From Lentinus brumalis (lineage: Eukaryota; Basidiomycota; Agaricomycetes; Polyporales; Polyporaceae): a DNA stretch of 64,000 nucleotides. The position numbers and the translations under genes were made by a program. Location of the stretch: assembly GCA_001792895.1 (NCBI GenBank), contig MARA01000058.1, positions 62,001-126,000 of the forward strand. Direction: 5' to 3'. Positions within the stretch are counted from its first letter, which is position 1; every line of letters begins with the position of its first letter. Shown here piece after piece: positions 22,539-32,506 of this stretch. The notes beneath the pieces are model-generated. The model made no database searches, had not been told where the DNA came from, and was given only the letters and a program-made list of their open reading frames with translations.

Positions 22539-22775
22539 TTGGCCCGATTAGGTAACATAAGCGTCATGAACCTCAGTTTCCTTCCATCTACTCGAAAGTA
22601 TCGTCCTAGGTGACTGAGTACACGAATGCAACACGTGAAGCGTACATGCTCCGAGTGGACCCTGCGCTTGATTTTGTTTTATTGTTGGCCCGTTTTGGTA
22701 ACACAATAAAGTTCGGGCGTCGTGAACCAATATCAACTCAGTTTCCTTCCATCCACTCGAAACTACAGTCCTCAT
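22539..22775. repeat. imperfect direct repeat, about 80 bp twice
   Basis: Copies begin at about 22539 and 22684. Shared blocks are TTGGCCCG, GGTAACA, a TGAACC block and CTCAGTTTCCTTCCATC followed by ACTCGAAA, with small indels between them. They lie between the PX-GH18 gene and F-box member 4. Confidence 0.6.
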
Positions 22776-22920
22776 CCCACCGCACACACAGGTATCCGGA
22801 CAGCCCATTTCGCATACACTGTATCTATCAACTGCCGAGGCCGCGTCTTCAAGCTCGACTCTGCCTTAACCGTACCGGTCACCGAAGTTCACAACAGGGG
22901 TCATCGGTGGTTTCATAACT

Positions 22921-24039
22921 ATGGGTCAGTATTGGCACTTGTGCGTATGCGTCTGATTCTCCTCTTCCACCCTCTGCGCTACTGACAGGGACATGTGCTA
23001 GGTTTAATATCGATCGAAGAGAGAGCTGCGGCTCGGTTGGGGGCAAACTCGGGGAATGCTTCTGGGGTAGACACCATAATCTCGCGAACATGCTCGCAAT
23101 AACGAGTTACCCAGAGGGAGAAATTCCACCGTAAGTTCACCCCTCCTACCAAGATCCGGCAGGCTGACAACGTTCGCGTGCAGGGTGGTTGAAGAGTGGC
23201 TCAGTGGTTCTGGAGGGACTGCACTGTCGCAACCAGGACCGTTCGGCAAGCTCGCCCCGGAATTGCTCGAGGCAGTCTATGATGGACTGACCGATCTCCA
23301 AGACATCGCCTTCCTCTTCCTCACCTGCAAACTGCTCATGAACACGGGAAAACGTCGCTTGCGTTCCGCAGTCCGTGAGATGGACGCGCCCTGGGTCGGA
23401 TGCCGCCTGATCTGCCTGGGAGACTATTCGGACACCGACAACCTTCCCAAGGGACTGCTCACGGACGAGGAGAGCCGGGAGTTAGCATCGGCGCGCGAAG
23501 AAGACCCCGAGTCAGAGTGCAGCTTCTACTCCTTCGCGTGCAACACGTACCGGTCCGCCCGGCGGATGGGTGCATTACTGGACGTTATGCACGAAGGCAG
23601 TAAGCACTTGCTACGCCACTTGCCAGAGGACATCCAGTGGGAATGGAGGAGGGCGAAGAAGTCCTACCCGGTACTCGTCGCAGATTTGGAGCGGTTCACT
23701 GCCCTGTGTCTGTTCACACCGGAGCGTGAGGCTTTGAGGTGGGAGGACGCTGTCTTGTGCAACCTCAGCAAGAGCGAGTACGTGCGGGGCGCGGGGCTCA
23801 CCGTGCCGCACGCCGACTTCGCGCACGCTCTCCTGTCGCAGATATGCTGGTCCGAGGACGAGAGCTGCGCCTTGGACATATCAGACGAAACCGCCAAGAA
23901 GCTGGTCCACGGGCGATGGGCGGGGGATAGGTTCTGTATCACGACGCTGGAGAAGATGCCGAGTGCACGGAAGGGCCAAGAATGGGCGGATATCACGGAG
24001 GAGGTTGATGAGATGCTCGTGGACATGAATGAGGACTAG
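22921..24039 (+). CDS. F-box protein, MG-W/VNIDRR family, member 4
   Basis: Exons 22921-22940, 23002-23130 and 23184-24039 give 334 codons. Exon 1 encodes MGQYWH. Exon 2 starts FNIDRRES and has GGKLGECFWG. Exon 3 has the F-box (FGKLAPELLEAVYDGLTDL) then GCRLICLGDY, VLCNLSKSEYVR, ALLSQICW and GRWAGDRFCITTLEKM. It is the only member on the plus strand and lies about 9 kb from the tandem cluster. By exon 1 length (20 nt) and the DLQDIAFLFLTCKLL segment it is closest to member 1. It lacks the long acidic tail. Predicted SCF adaptor. Confidence 0.77.
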
Positions 24040-24104
24040 TCGCAGTCGACGACGGGGGTATCGCGCTGTCTGTCACGACTGTTCGGTCTGGGTTGTAGCA
24101 TGTA

Positions 24105-24376
24105 CTACTGTACCATTTCGAATGGTTCGACCAGTCACGCATAACAGGCCCCGATTTGGTCGAAAATTGGGGGCCTGTAACACGTCACAACAAGGCTGGT
24201 CGGAACCACTTTCCGGGCGCTAAGACCTCCCGGGGGCGGCGCGCTGTCGCGCGCCCTGATTTTGGTCGAAATTCGGCCGGTGTCACCCGTCACCGGCCTC
24301 CTGGTCGAATACTTACGGCCAAATTTTGGTGTCACATGTCACAGGCTTGGTTGAACCATTCGAAATGGTACAGTAG
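24105..24376. mobile_element. MITE, 272 bp, TA target duplication
   Basis: The ends are near-perfect inverted repeats starting CTACTGTACCATTTCGAATG, with one mismatch in about 29 bp, flanked by TA on both sides (24103-24104 and 24377-24378). The inside is GC-rich with further short palindromes, such as CAGGCCCC...GGGGGCCTG and GGCCGGTG...CACCGGCC. There is no coding potential. TIR length, size and TA duplication fit a Tc1/mariner-type MITE. It lies 65 bp past the stop of F-box member 4, probably in or near its 3' UTR. Confidence 0.82.
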
Positions 24377-24378
24377 TA

Positions 24379-25512
24379 GAACGCCGTCCGCTCCAATTGG
24401 AATGACTGATCTCGCTTTCGAAGTTCGTATGTGTGCTGTGCCTTTCGTAGCAGGAGCGTTGTGCAGAAGATAGAATCTGTATCGCGGCACCGGATAGGTT
24501 GCCGGATGCACCGAGAATGGGGGCGGATGTTACCGAGGAGGTTAGGACGAGGACCGAGTAGTATTTCGTGGATACGAATGAAGTCTACGAGCTTTACAAC
24601 TACTACTACAATCTTTCAACGGTCCCTGCTGTGGGGTTAAGTATTGTGACGAGCGAGTAACAGAAATGCGTCGCGACACGCCGGACTAGAGTCTCGACAC
24701 CGACAGTGACAGAGGCTCGCGAGTTGGTCACGGCCATGTGATTGTGACATCGCGCGTGTTCTCAGTCCATGGTCGCTGAGCCTGTTACTGGTCAGCGTCC
24801 AACTTCTGAGCCCAATGAAGAGGGAGAATCGGAAGTGTACGGGCCGTCCAAGTCTCGACAAAATGTCACTCTAATCCTGCAGATGGGCGATAAGTATCCA
24901 CATAGCATAGCATAACATCGATACGGCGTGTGTATTGGGACATCATACGAGGACCGGATGTCATATTGTTATAGCACAGAGTTGCGGACGCAACCAGTAG
25001 TAGTATGTGTAGTACGGTAGTATGTAGACAGATGAGACGGGCCATGAGAGCGGGATGTGGTAAAGGCTACAGGTGGGTGGATATCCGGATGCAGGTGAGT
25101 CAGAATGTCCAGTGCGCAGTGATTAGGACTCTATAATAGTACGATAGGAAGGTCCGAATGAGACGAGACGCATGATGCAGGATGAGGGGAGATGCATGTG
25201 GTGAGAGGGGGGATGGGATGGATGAGACGAGACGAGACATATGAGCATATGGGGGCAATGAAGCGATATGTGCTATATGTACGTGAAGCGAGGATGGCAA
25301 TGATGCGAGCGAAGCATAGTTATGGATAAATACTCGGTCGAGGTCGTCCGATTCAACGTCCAGACCCGGGGGTCCTAGTCCATGTGCACGGAGTCGGTGT
25401 CCCTTCCCCGTAGCACTGTGCGAGGTGTCTCAGACACGCCGCAGTCCAGGGCGACACGCAGTCCCAGTTCCGAGCCGGGCAGCGGGCGCCCCACGCGGGG
25501 CACTGTCACCGC
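24379..25512. other. no supported gene; simple-sequence stretches
   Basis: No gene seen. Contains GA/CG-rich low-complexity DNA around 25150-25240 (for example GAGACGAGACGAGACA). Confidence 0.5.
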
Positions 25513-26532
25513 TCACTGATCGCAGTCAAACTCCAGATCTGTCGCGACGTCCTCCCACGCGTCCATCGTCGCGAGCAGCTTCTGCGTCTTCGCACGGACG
25601 TCGACGTACGCGTCGCGTCCAAGTACGAGCCATAGCGGCCATTCGCGGCCCGCGGCACGGCCCTCGCCCTTGACGACGTCGACGACGAGCTCCATGGCCT
25701 TTGCGGGGTCGCCCTTCTCGTGGCCGGCGATTCCAGCGAAGCGTGCCATCCCGCGTTCCGCATGTCGTCGTATGCGGGTACGTGGGTGTTGATCGTGGCC
25801 GGGTATGCGTGCACACCCTCAGTGCGGAACGCACCCGGGGCGACGATAAGTACGCGGATACCGAATGGCCGGAGCTCGCTCGCGTATGTCTCGCCGACAG
25901 CGTGTACGGCGGCTTTCGATGCAGCGTAGAGACCGGCGGGCTGTAATTAGAGTACGAGCATGAGTGACCGGGTTTACGAACGAAAGTCGGAACAGAAGCA
26001 CGCACCGAGACCTCTGCGCGCCACGCGGATCGGGATCCTAGAATGACGACCGTGCCGGAGCGGCGTTCCCGCATGTGTGGCAGCACGGCGTTTGTGACGT
26101 TCAGGACGCCGAAGAGGTTCGTCTGAAACTGTGTGAGCGCGGCGAGGGCGCCTCCCTCCTCGAGGACGGCCTTGACGCCGTAGCCGGCGTTGTTGACGAC
26201 GACGTCTATGCGGCCCCAGACGGCGAGGGCCTCCTTGACGCGCTGCTGCACGAGCTCGGCCGATTCGGAGATGTCGAGCTGGAGGAGGTGGAGGCGGGAG
26301 CGTTCGGGTGCGGGGAAGACTGCGCGGAGCTTCTCGAGATTGCGGGCTGTTGCGATGACGCAGTCGCCTCGTGATAGTACAGAGGCTACGAGACGCTTGC
26401 CGAAGCCTGATGAGGTGCCTGTAGGGGTGCAAAGAAGAAGAAGGCCGAGTGAGTTGCCATGTCGGGAACGCGACGGCCACGAGAGATCGACGCACCTGTA
26501 ATAAGCCAAACTTTCTGGTGGAAGCCGCCCAT
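25513..26532 (-). CDS. short-chain dehydrogenase/reductase with a one-base frameshift
   Basis: Exons 26532-26496, 26418-26006 and 25940-25513. The cofactor motif is ITGTSSGFG across intron 1. Then come VIATARN, LQLDISE, VVNNAGYG and the catalytic LYAASKAAV (YxxxK) at the start of exon 3, followed by VLIVAPGAFRTE. After YDDMRNAG the frame breaks. The expected continuation MARFAGIAGHEKGDPAKAM is in another frame, and one added base at about 25750 (a GGG run) restores it through LEFDCDQ stop. Total exon length is one short of a multiple of three. This is a real recent frameshift or an assembly indel. Classical SDR; NADP preference and substrate unknown. Confidence 0.75.
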
Positions 26533-29019
26533 GGCTGTGTTCGAGTAGTGCGCGTGAGTTGTCAGGGGATGGAGAGAGAAGGAGACACGAGGAGGGCGAG
26601 AACCTTGACTGTGGATGAGAGAGTGGGTGGAGGTGGCTGGCGGTCGGGGAGGGTATAAGTAGTTCTGCGGGCACAGACCCGGCGAGGTGTGACGGTTGTG
26701 CTCCGAAGTCTGTGTCGGGGGCGGGTTAGTTTGCAAAAAAAGAGTGTTTGCGCGGACTTGGGAGCATACGCGGACCGGGACAGCCCTCGCATGATGCCAG
26801 AGCTGCTGCCCGCGCGGGAGTCCAAGATCGCGCGAGATCCAGCTGTACCATCCCGAAACACACCCGCGCACAGATTGCCGCGCCCGATATCTCACGGAGC
26901 GGCAGTGCTCAGACAAGATCCAGCATCCTCGAGGCACGATTTCCTCAAGCCACGTCCGACGCCGACGGCGTACTCGACATCGTGTCACGACGACCACTTT
27001 CGCGTCACGCACCAGCAGATTGCACACATCAGGGATAGAATACTCGTTCGGTAACACGGCCAAGTATCGCGCCGCATCACAGGCGAACGCGAGTTCCTTC
27101 GGCCAGCGTGACAGACCACACAAGCCATCGGGCGACTCGAGCGACGAGTCATCCCGCCCCTCCGCTCACAAATCCGAAGCTGTGTCATCCTCAGCTTACG
27201 CCAAAGCTCGTCTAGCGTCGACGTCGACTCACGTTACAAAGTTCCCGGTGGCATTTGCATTCGCAGTTAGCGCGGGCCCTCGCGAAGTCACAGACGTCCC
27301 GGTCGGACAGCGAGGCAACTCTCCCCACACAGCCATGCCTCGCGGCCAGCGCTGATGTAACGCTTTCTCAGGAAGCCCATAGGACGAGCAACAGCGAGGA
27401 ACCCGTCCAACGAGCTTCCGGCGGGAGAAGTCGCGAACCTTGCAGATGACACCGTGAAGCAACGATACGAACGAAACCTGACGTACGGGTGCGCATCGTG
27501 CGCAACTGAGCCCACATGGAGATATTGCACTGCGGTCACCGCTCGGTGCCGACCTTCGCTGCATCCCCCATAACGGACACAAGGGTAGGGCGCAGGTCCT
27601 AGGCATCTGCTGCGCTTAAATGTGGCAGGATCCATTTCATACCGACCACATGCGCAGACCCATGCCACGCCATCACGGCCGATATGAAGACTGGACTCGT
27701 CTTGCATGACGGCTCGGCCGAGGACAGCGCCCGAAGCGGCGAGAATTGAAGTCTGCCTTGGATGGACGGACGACGGAACTAGGACGGCCGAGGTGCTAGG
27801 AATGTCACATAGACGGTTTCCCAGCTCGCTTGGAGGCTAGTCGGACACCCAATAGCTAGACTGCTGCTTACCACACGTCGATCCTGGTATGTGTAATCGG
27901 GAGCCAGGTGGGGGATACACTGGGCTGCCAGCGACGTCCGTGCAGGTGTCCGTGCCGGTCCGAAGAAGCCAGGGGCGTCATCCACGCTATGTTTGGATGC
28001 TTCGCGGGGCGGCGTGCGGATTCTCAGACGTCCCGCACGCAGAAGGCCTGTCAACAGTCCAAGGTACGGTCACGTTTGCAGGTTCAGGCAGGAGTGATAA
28101 ATGACGACGCACCATCTCGCGTGGGGGATATTCATAGTTGGCTGGCCGTCACCGGTACCTGTGCTGCGCAAATGTGCCATCGACATCTACGACACTGACG
28201 TCCACGCAACCTATAGGCTCGCTGGGGCGATCTTTTCGGACTCGGGCGGAACCCGGACCAGACCTGGATACGTGTACACATGCGCACTGCACCTATGCAT
28301 ATGCATGTCGGTCAATTGCAGGCGGACCATCAACGAACAGCTTGCAGACCGCAGACCTGAGCCTGTTCAAGTTCCACCTCGGCACGTCTCCATGTGATCC
28401 ACTCACAGCCGTGCATCAGGCAAGCCTGCCACCGAGACGGGATAGACCCCCCGGATGCTTCTGGTGTCAAAGTACAAGGCGAGAACCGGCCAGGAACACG
28501 CGCATTGACAGATTCGCAACATTGCGGCGACGGGGGCCGGGAAGGTTCGACAAAAAGGTTTCTTGCAGGTGGTGGCGGTGTCCGAGCATACTCACCTTCA
28601 ATCAAGGCGGTCTTCTCTGCTCCCGCCGCGAGCGTGTTCAATGACCCGTTCGTTACGCGACCCTGTCCGCCTCCTCGCCTTCACTGTTCCGTCGCGGGGC
28701 TAATGTTGATTGCGGTTGATTAACAATCGACCTCGAGTCGCCAGATCTCGGTGCAGAAGTTGGGAATCACCGCGTTCGCGTCTGTCTCTGTTAGGGAGTC
28801 ACAGGAATCCGGAGGCGCCACTGCGATGCAGAAGAGTGATACAGGTGAGACATCCCTGAGGCCAGAAAGGTATTCACGGGGGCAGCGCGGGTTTGGATGC
28901 AGTGCTCCAAATCTTGTCGAAATAGCCATGGCTCTTGGCGCAGGGAGTGGGCGCGATGGGATGCGTCGTAGCTAGTCAGCATCGCGCCAACGGCTCCGAG
29001 AGGGTTGAAGCATTAGTGT
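26533..29019. other. no supported gene
   Basis: Almost 2.5 kb without a convincing gene. The left part is the SDR promoter: a pyrimidine-rich leader and a minus-strand ACTTATACCC at 26660-26651, about 120 bp upstream of its ATG. The remainder shows only short frames on both strands. Confidence 0.5.
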
Positions 29020-29605
29020 TCAAGCGTGGTGACGCTCCGTCTTACTGGACAGCAGGAGATCGTCCAAGAGCTCTGCGACCTTCCTCTGGGCATCGACTTT
29101 CTCCGCCTGCGCGCTCCGGAGCTCAGCGTCGCGCCGTTTCGCAATCTGCGCTTCGTCAGACAGCAGCAAGAGCAGCTTCATCGAGTGGATGGTCGACAGA
29201 AGCGAGTTGGCAGCGCGTATCTACGCGTCCAAGACAATGTTGAGGGGATCAGCGGGGGCGGTGACGAGGGACGGGCAGACTGACCATGGACTCCGCGCGG
29301 CACTGCGCCTGGAACGCCTCCTGTGCGACGCGGAACTTGTCCTTGTCACCAATCTGCCGACTCGGTAAGTCGCCATAGGGCCGAAAGACGCGTCAAATAC
29401 GCACCGCCGCGAGGCCGACGATGTCGACCATGCCGTCTACAAGTGTCTCAATCTCGACATCCACACGTCCGTTCCATTCCTCCTCGATCGCGTCGAGGTA
29501 CTCGTTCGAATTTTGGTCGATTGAGGGCTGAACTTGGCGTCGCAAAAGTGTAGCGGTGGGGAGCGCAGACGGGCGAGAGACATCGGTCTGAGGAATGTCT
29601 GACAT
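29020..29605 (-). CDS. MED22: Mediator complex subunit 22
   Basis: Three phase-0 exons, 29605-29405, 29353-29285 and 29220-29020, encode 156 residues, normal for Med22 (Srb6). A helical stretch EYLDAIEEEWNGRVDVEIETL is followed by GDKDKFRVAQEAFQAQCRAESM. The Med22 signature helix IRAANSLLSTIHSMKLLLLL comes next, then a charged C-terminal helix. The subunit sits in the Mediator head and bridges to RNA polymerase II in the nucleus. Recognition rests on the spacing and the RAA(N/E)SLL...K block, known in the family. The gene is alone between a long empty region and a tRNA gene. Confidence 0.82.
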
Positions 29606-29718
29606 TGATCAGTGTTACGAACAAGATCTACAGTATACGCAAGGGCAAGTTCTGAGCTATAGCAGTCTCGAATTGCAGGTGCATCGCCAATAGCGCGTTT
29701 ATTAGAAACAACTGCAAT

Positions 29719-29802
29719 TCCCGCTTAGCTCAGTTGGTAGAGCGCGTCACTAGTACCTTCACAGGCAATGACGAGGTCAGTCGTTCAAATCGGCTAGCGG
29801 GA
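29719..29802 (+). tRNA. tRNA-Thr(AGU) with 12-nt intron
   Basis: The acceptor stem TCCCGCT pairs with AGCGGGA. The D arm is GCTCAGTTGGTAGAGC. The anticodon stem CGTCA/TGACG encloses loop CTAGTA+A once the 12-nt insert CCTTCACAGGCA is removed after position 37, giving anticodon AGT. The T arm is AGTCG-TTCAAAT-CGGCT and includes the B-box GTTCAAATC. The spliced length is 72 nt. CCA is not encoded, as expected for a nuclear tRNA. Confidence 0.88.
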
Positions 29803-30090
29803 AATATTGTCGGCGTGACTGTGTAGTTTTGTTTTGACCTCAACGACCAACGTCCTCCTTGACTTCAACCTTGAAACCAGACAGTGGTTGTGTCTGACAT
29901 TGATCTGTCAGTGTATCCCTTTCAGCCCAGATTCGAATTGAACCTTCGGCTTGCTCCTTCGCATTTTCGCACAATCTTAGAAGCACTACTGTGTTCCTAA
30001 ACATGCCGTGACCGTGGTAACCACCATCTGCGTTGACACTTTTCTGCACTCCAGGCTGAGTGAACCTGAGCACCTTCGCTCACGGACAGG

Positions 30091-31300
30091 ATGCTTTCAG
30101 AAGCGACGGATTCGGCACAACCGCTCCCTCTTACTCGCAGTTCCGTACTGGCAGCGAAGAAGACGATATCACACCTGATACATTGCACACCGGCTCTCAC
30201 GTCTTCGTCGCTTTCTGGGTCTCTCCCCGGGAAGAACCGCCTCTATTTCAAAGCCGAGAACTTCCAGAAGGGCGGTGCGTTCAAGTTCCGGGGGGGCAGC
30301 TACAGTCTGTCCTGCTTGACGCCGCAAGAACTCGCAAAGGGCGTATGCACACATAGCTCAGGTGCCAACTTGAGTTCCCTTGTACTCACCGGAGGACCAG
30401 TACTCACCTGAGACACCCGGCAGGGAATCACGCCGGAGCCTTGGCCCTCGCCGCCCAGCAGCGCGGAGTCAAATGCTATGTGGTTATGGTGCGCGCCCGT
30501 GTACCACTGAGGAACTATCCACACATCAAGTTAGATCGACTCATCCCCTTTCCTCGTTTTCCCAGCCCAGCAACTCCGCGCAGCCCAAAGTCGATGCAGT
30601 GCGCTCGTACGGGGCCTCGATCACGTTCTGCGAGCCCAACGCTCCCGCACGGGCGGCGACGCTGGCAGCGGTGCAGGCGCAGACCGGCGCGACGTTTATT
30701 CCTCCCTACGACGCGGTGAATACGATATTGGGCCAGGGGACCGCATTGCTCGAGCTCGTGGAGCAGGTCCCGGAGGGACTCGCCGCTGTTGTTGCGCCCG
30801 TCGGAGGCGGTGGCCTCCTCGCTGGGACGGCGCTCGCTGCGGACGGGACAGGAATCCGCATCTTTGGAGCGGAGCCGGCGGGCGCGGATGACTGTGCGCG
30901 AGGCCTTGAGGAGGGAAAGCGACGGCCGGACGTGGATGCTCATACGATTGCGGATGGATTGAGGACTCCCGTCGGGGTTCTCAATTTCCCTATCATACAG
31001 GAGAAGGTCGAGAAGGTCATCACGGTGACAGATGAGGTGCGTGATTTGTTCGTCAAGGCCTCAGGGTCTGTATCGTGCTACGGCTGTCTGACTTGCCAAT
31101 AGGAGATCATCGAGGCCATGCGTCTCATGTGGGAGCGCATGAAGATTGTCGTCGAGCCAAGCGGTGCAACTGCCTTTGCGGCTGTTCGCAGCAAGCAGTT
31201 CCAGGAGTTGGGAATCCAAGGTCCGATTGGAATAATTCTCAGCGGCGGAAACGTCGACCTGTCGAAGCCGCTGCCATGGGCTCACGTTCCGCCGGAGTAG
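30091..31300 (+). CDS. PLP-dependent serine racemase / hydroxyaspartate dehydratase-like
   Basis: Fold-type II PLP enzyme of the threonine dehydratase/serine racemase group. Exons 30091-30361, 30424-30488, 30566-31036 and 31103-31300 give 334 codons. The PLP lysine lies in FQKGGAFKFRGG. The substrate loop is THSSGNHAGALALA. The phosphate-binding glycine loop is VGGGGLLAGTAL. Acidic metal-site-type residues (FGAEPAGADD) resemble the racemase/Sry1 branch, and EPSGATAFAA and LSGGNVDL close the domain. There is no C-terminal ACT regulatory domain, so it is not biosynthetic Ilv1. Likely substrates are L-serine or threo-3-hydroxyaspartate; the sequence alone does not decide between them. Confidence 0.83.
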
Positions 31301-32506
31301 TTCTGCTACCTTTGCGCTCACATCAACGTCGTCCCTTATGATGATTGACAAGACAGCTTGCGTTGTACTTGTACGAACATGATGCTCTTGACACGAACGC
31401 TAGCGGAAGATCGGTGAAAATATCGGTGAGTATTATCGTCGCTCATATCATCTGGCCTGTGCTGTCCTAGGAGAGCATACATCCAGCATATTCGCCGCGC
31501 AACGGGTGTCACTACGGCACGCTATGGTAGTACAAGGCGACGAAGGTTGGACTTCGACACATGCTGGGTCATAGACTATTATGTATCGGAAGAAGTCGTA
31601 GCCTTCTGCATGGTCTATCAATTGGCTTGCATCAGCGTCTCGATCGGTGGATGTTTCCACAGGTTGCCGACGCCAACCAGGAGTCCTGGCTTACTCGCGC
31701 AGCGGCAGGACGTCCCCCGGAAATGAGCACTCCGGACTTGCGCTTGATATTGTCCATGACACGCTCGGGTCGGTAGCAGCAGGCGGCCGACTTCACGAGG
31801 CGAAGATCTGGCACGTTCTCAGAACCAGTCGGCGGACATCGCGCGCAGTTTGACGCGTCGAGTATATACCACTCATGCGCGACCTGTCAATGTCATCTCG
31901 CACCGCGGATGATCCTCGTCGCACCAGATGATGAATGTCGTCGAGTGGCTTCATAAATCGACGGCGCTCTCCCTGCGCATGCGTACCCTCTTCGGTCGCC
32001 GCGCAGCTGAACCCGACATGCCCGGGCGAGAACATAGTTAACCCCCAACGAGCCGCCGTGACATGACCCAAATCGGTGTGACATGCATCATGCCACTGCG
32101 CGTCGACGTGCGGTCACCATGGGCCATTTCCATCGCCTGATACGGTGAGGCGTGCCCGTCAGCGGTGCTGCCAAATGTCGAACGTGAAGCATTGAGAGAT
32201 TCCCAAAAGCAAGAGAAATTGACAGCGTCAACACGAGATCCTGCCGTAGATGGTCGTCAGTGCGATGTGAAGGGTGCACTGCAAAAATATAACGATATGG
32301 TAGCGGGTACATAGTGACATACAATACAAGTGTGCAATCTGTGATAGTCGTCGTCGGGGCATAACGTGGCGTCACGGAGAATAGCGTAGAGTGTGAGAGA
32401 AGTCCAAGAATACCACCTGCATCTGTCGTGCACACGGACCCACCCTCGCCCGTGCGCCCAAGAATCCTGGCATTCCGGAGATCCAAAAAAACAAGGGTGA
32501 AGGTCG
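31301..32506. other. no supported gene
   Basis: About 1.2 kb between convergent genes. Only short scattered frames and no conserved block. Confidence 0.5.
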
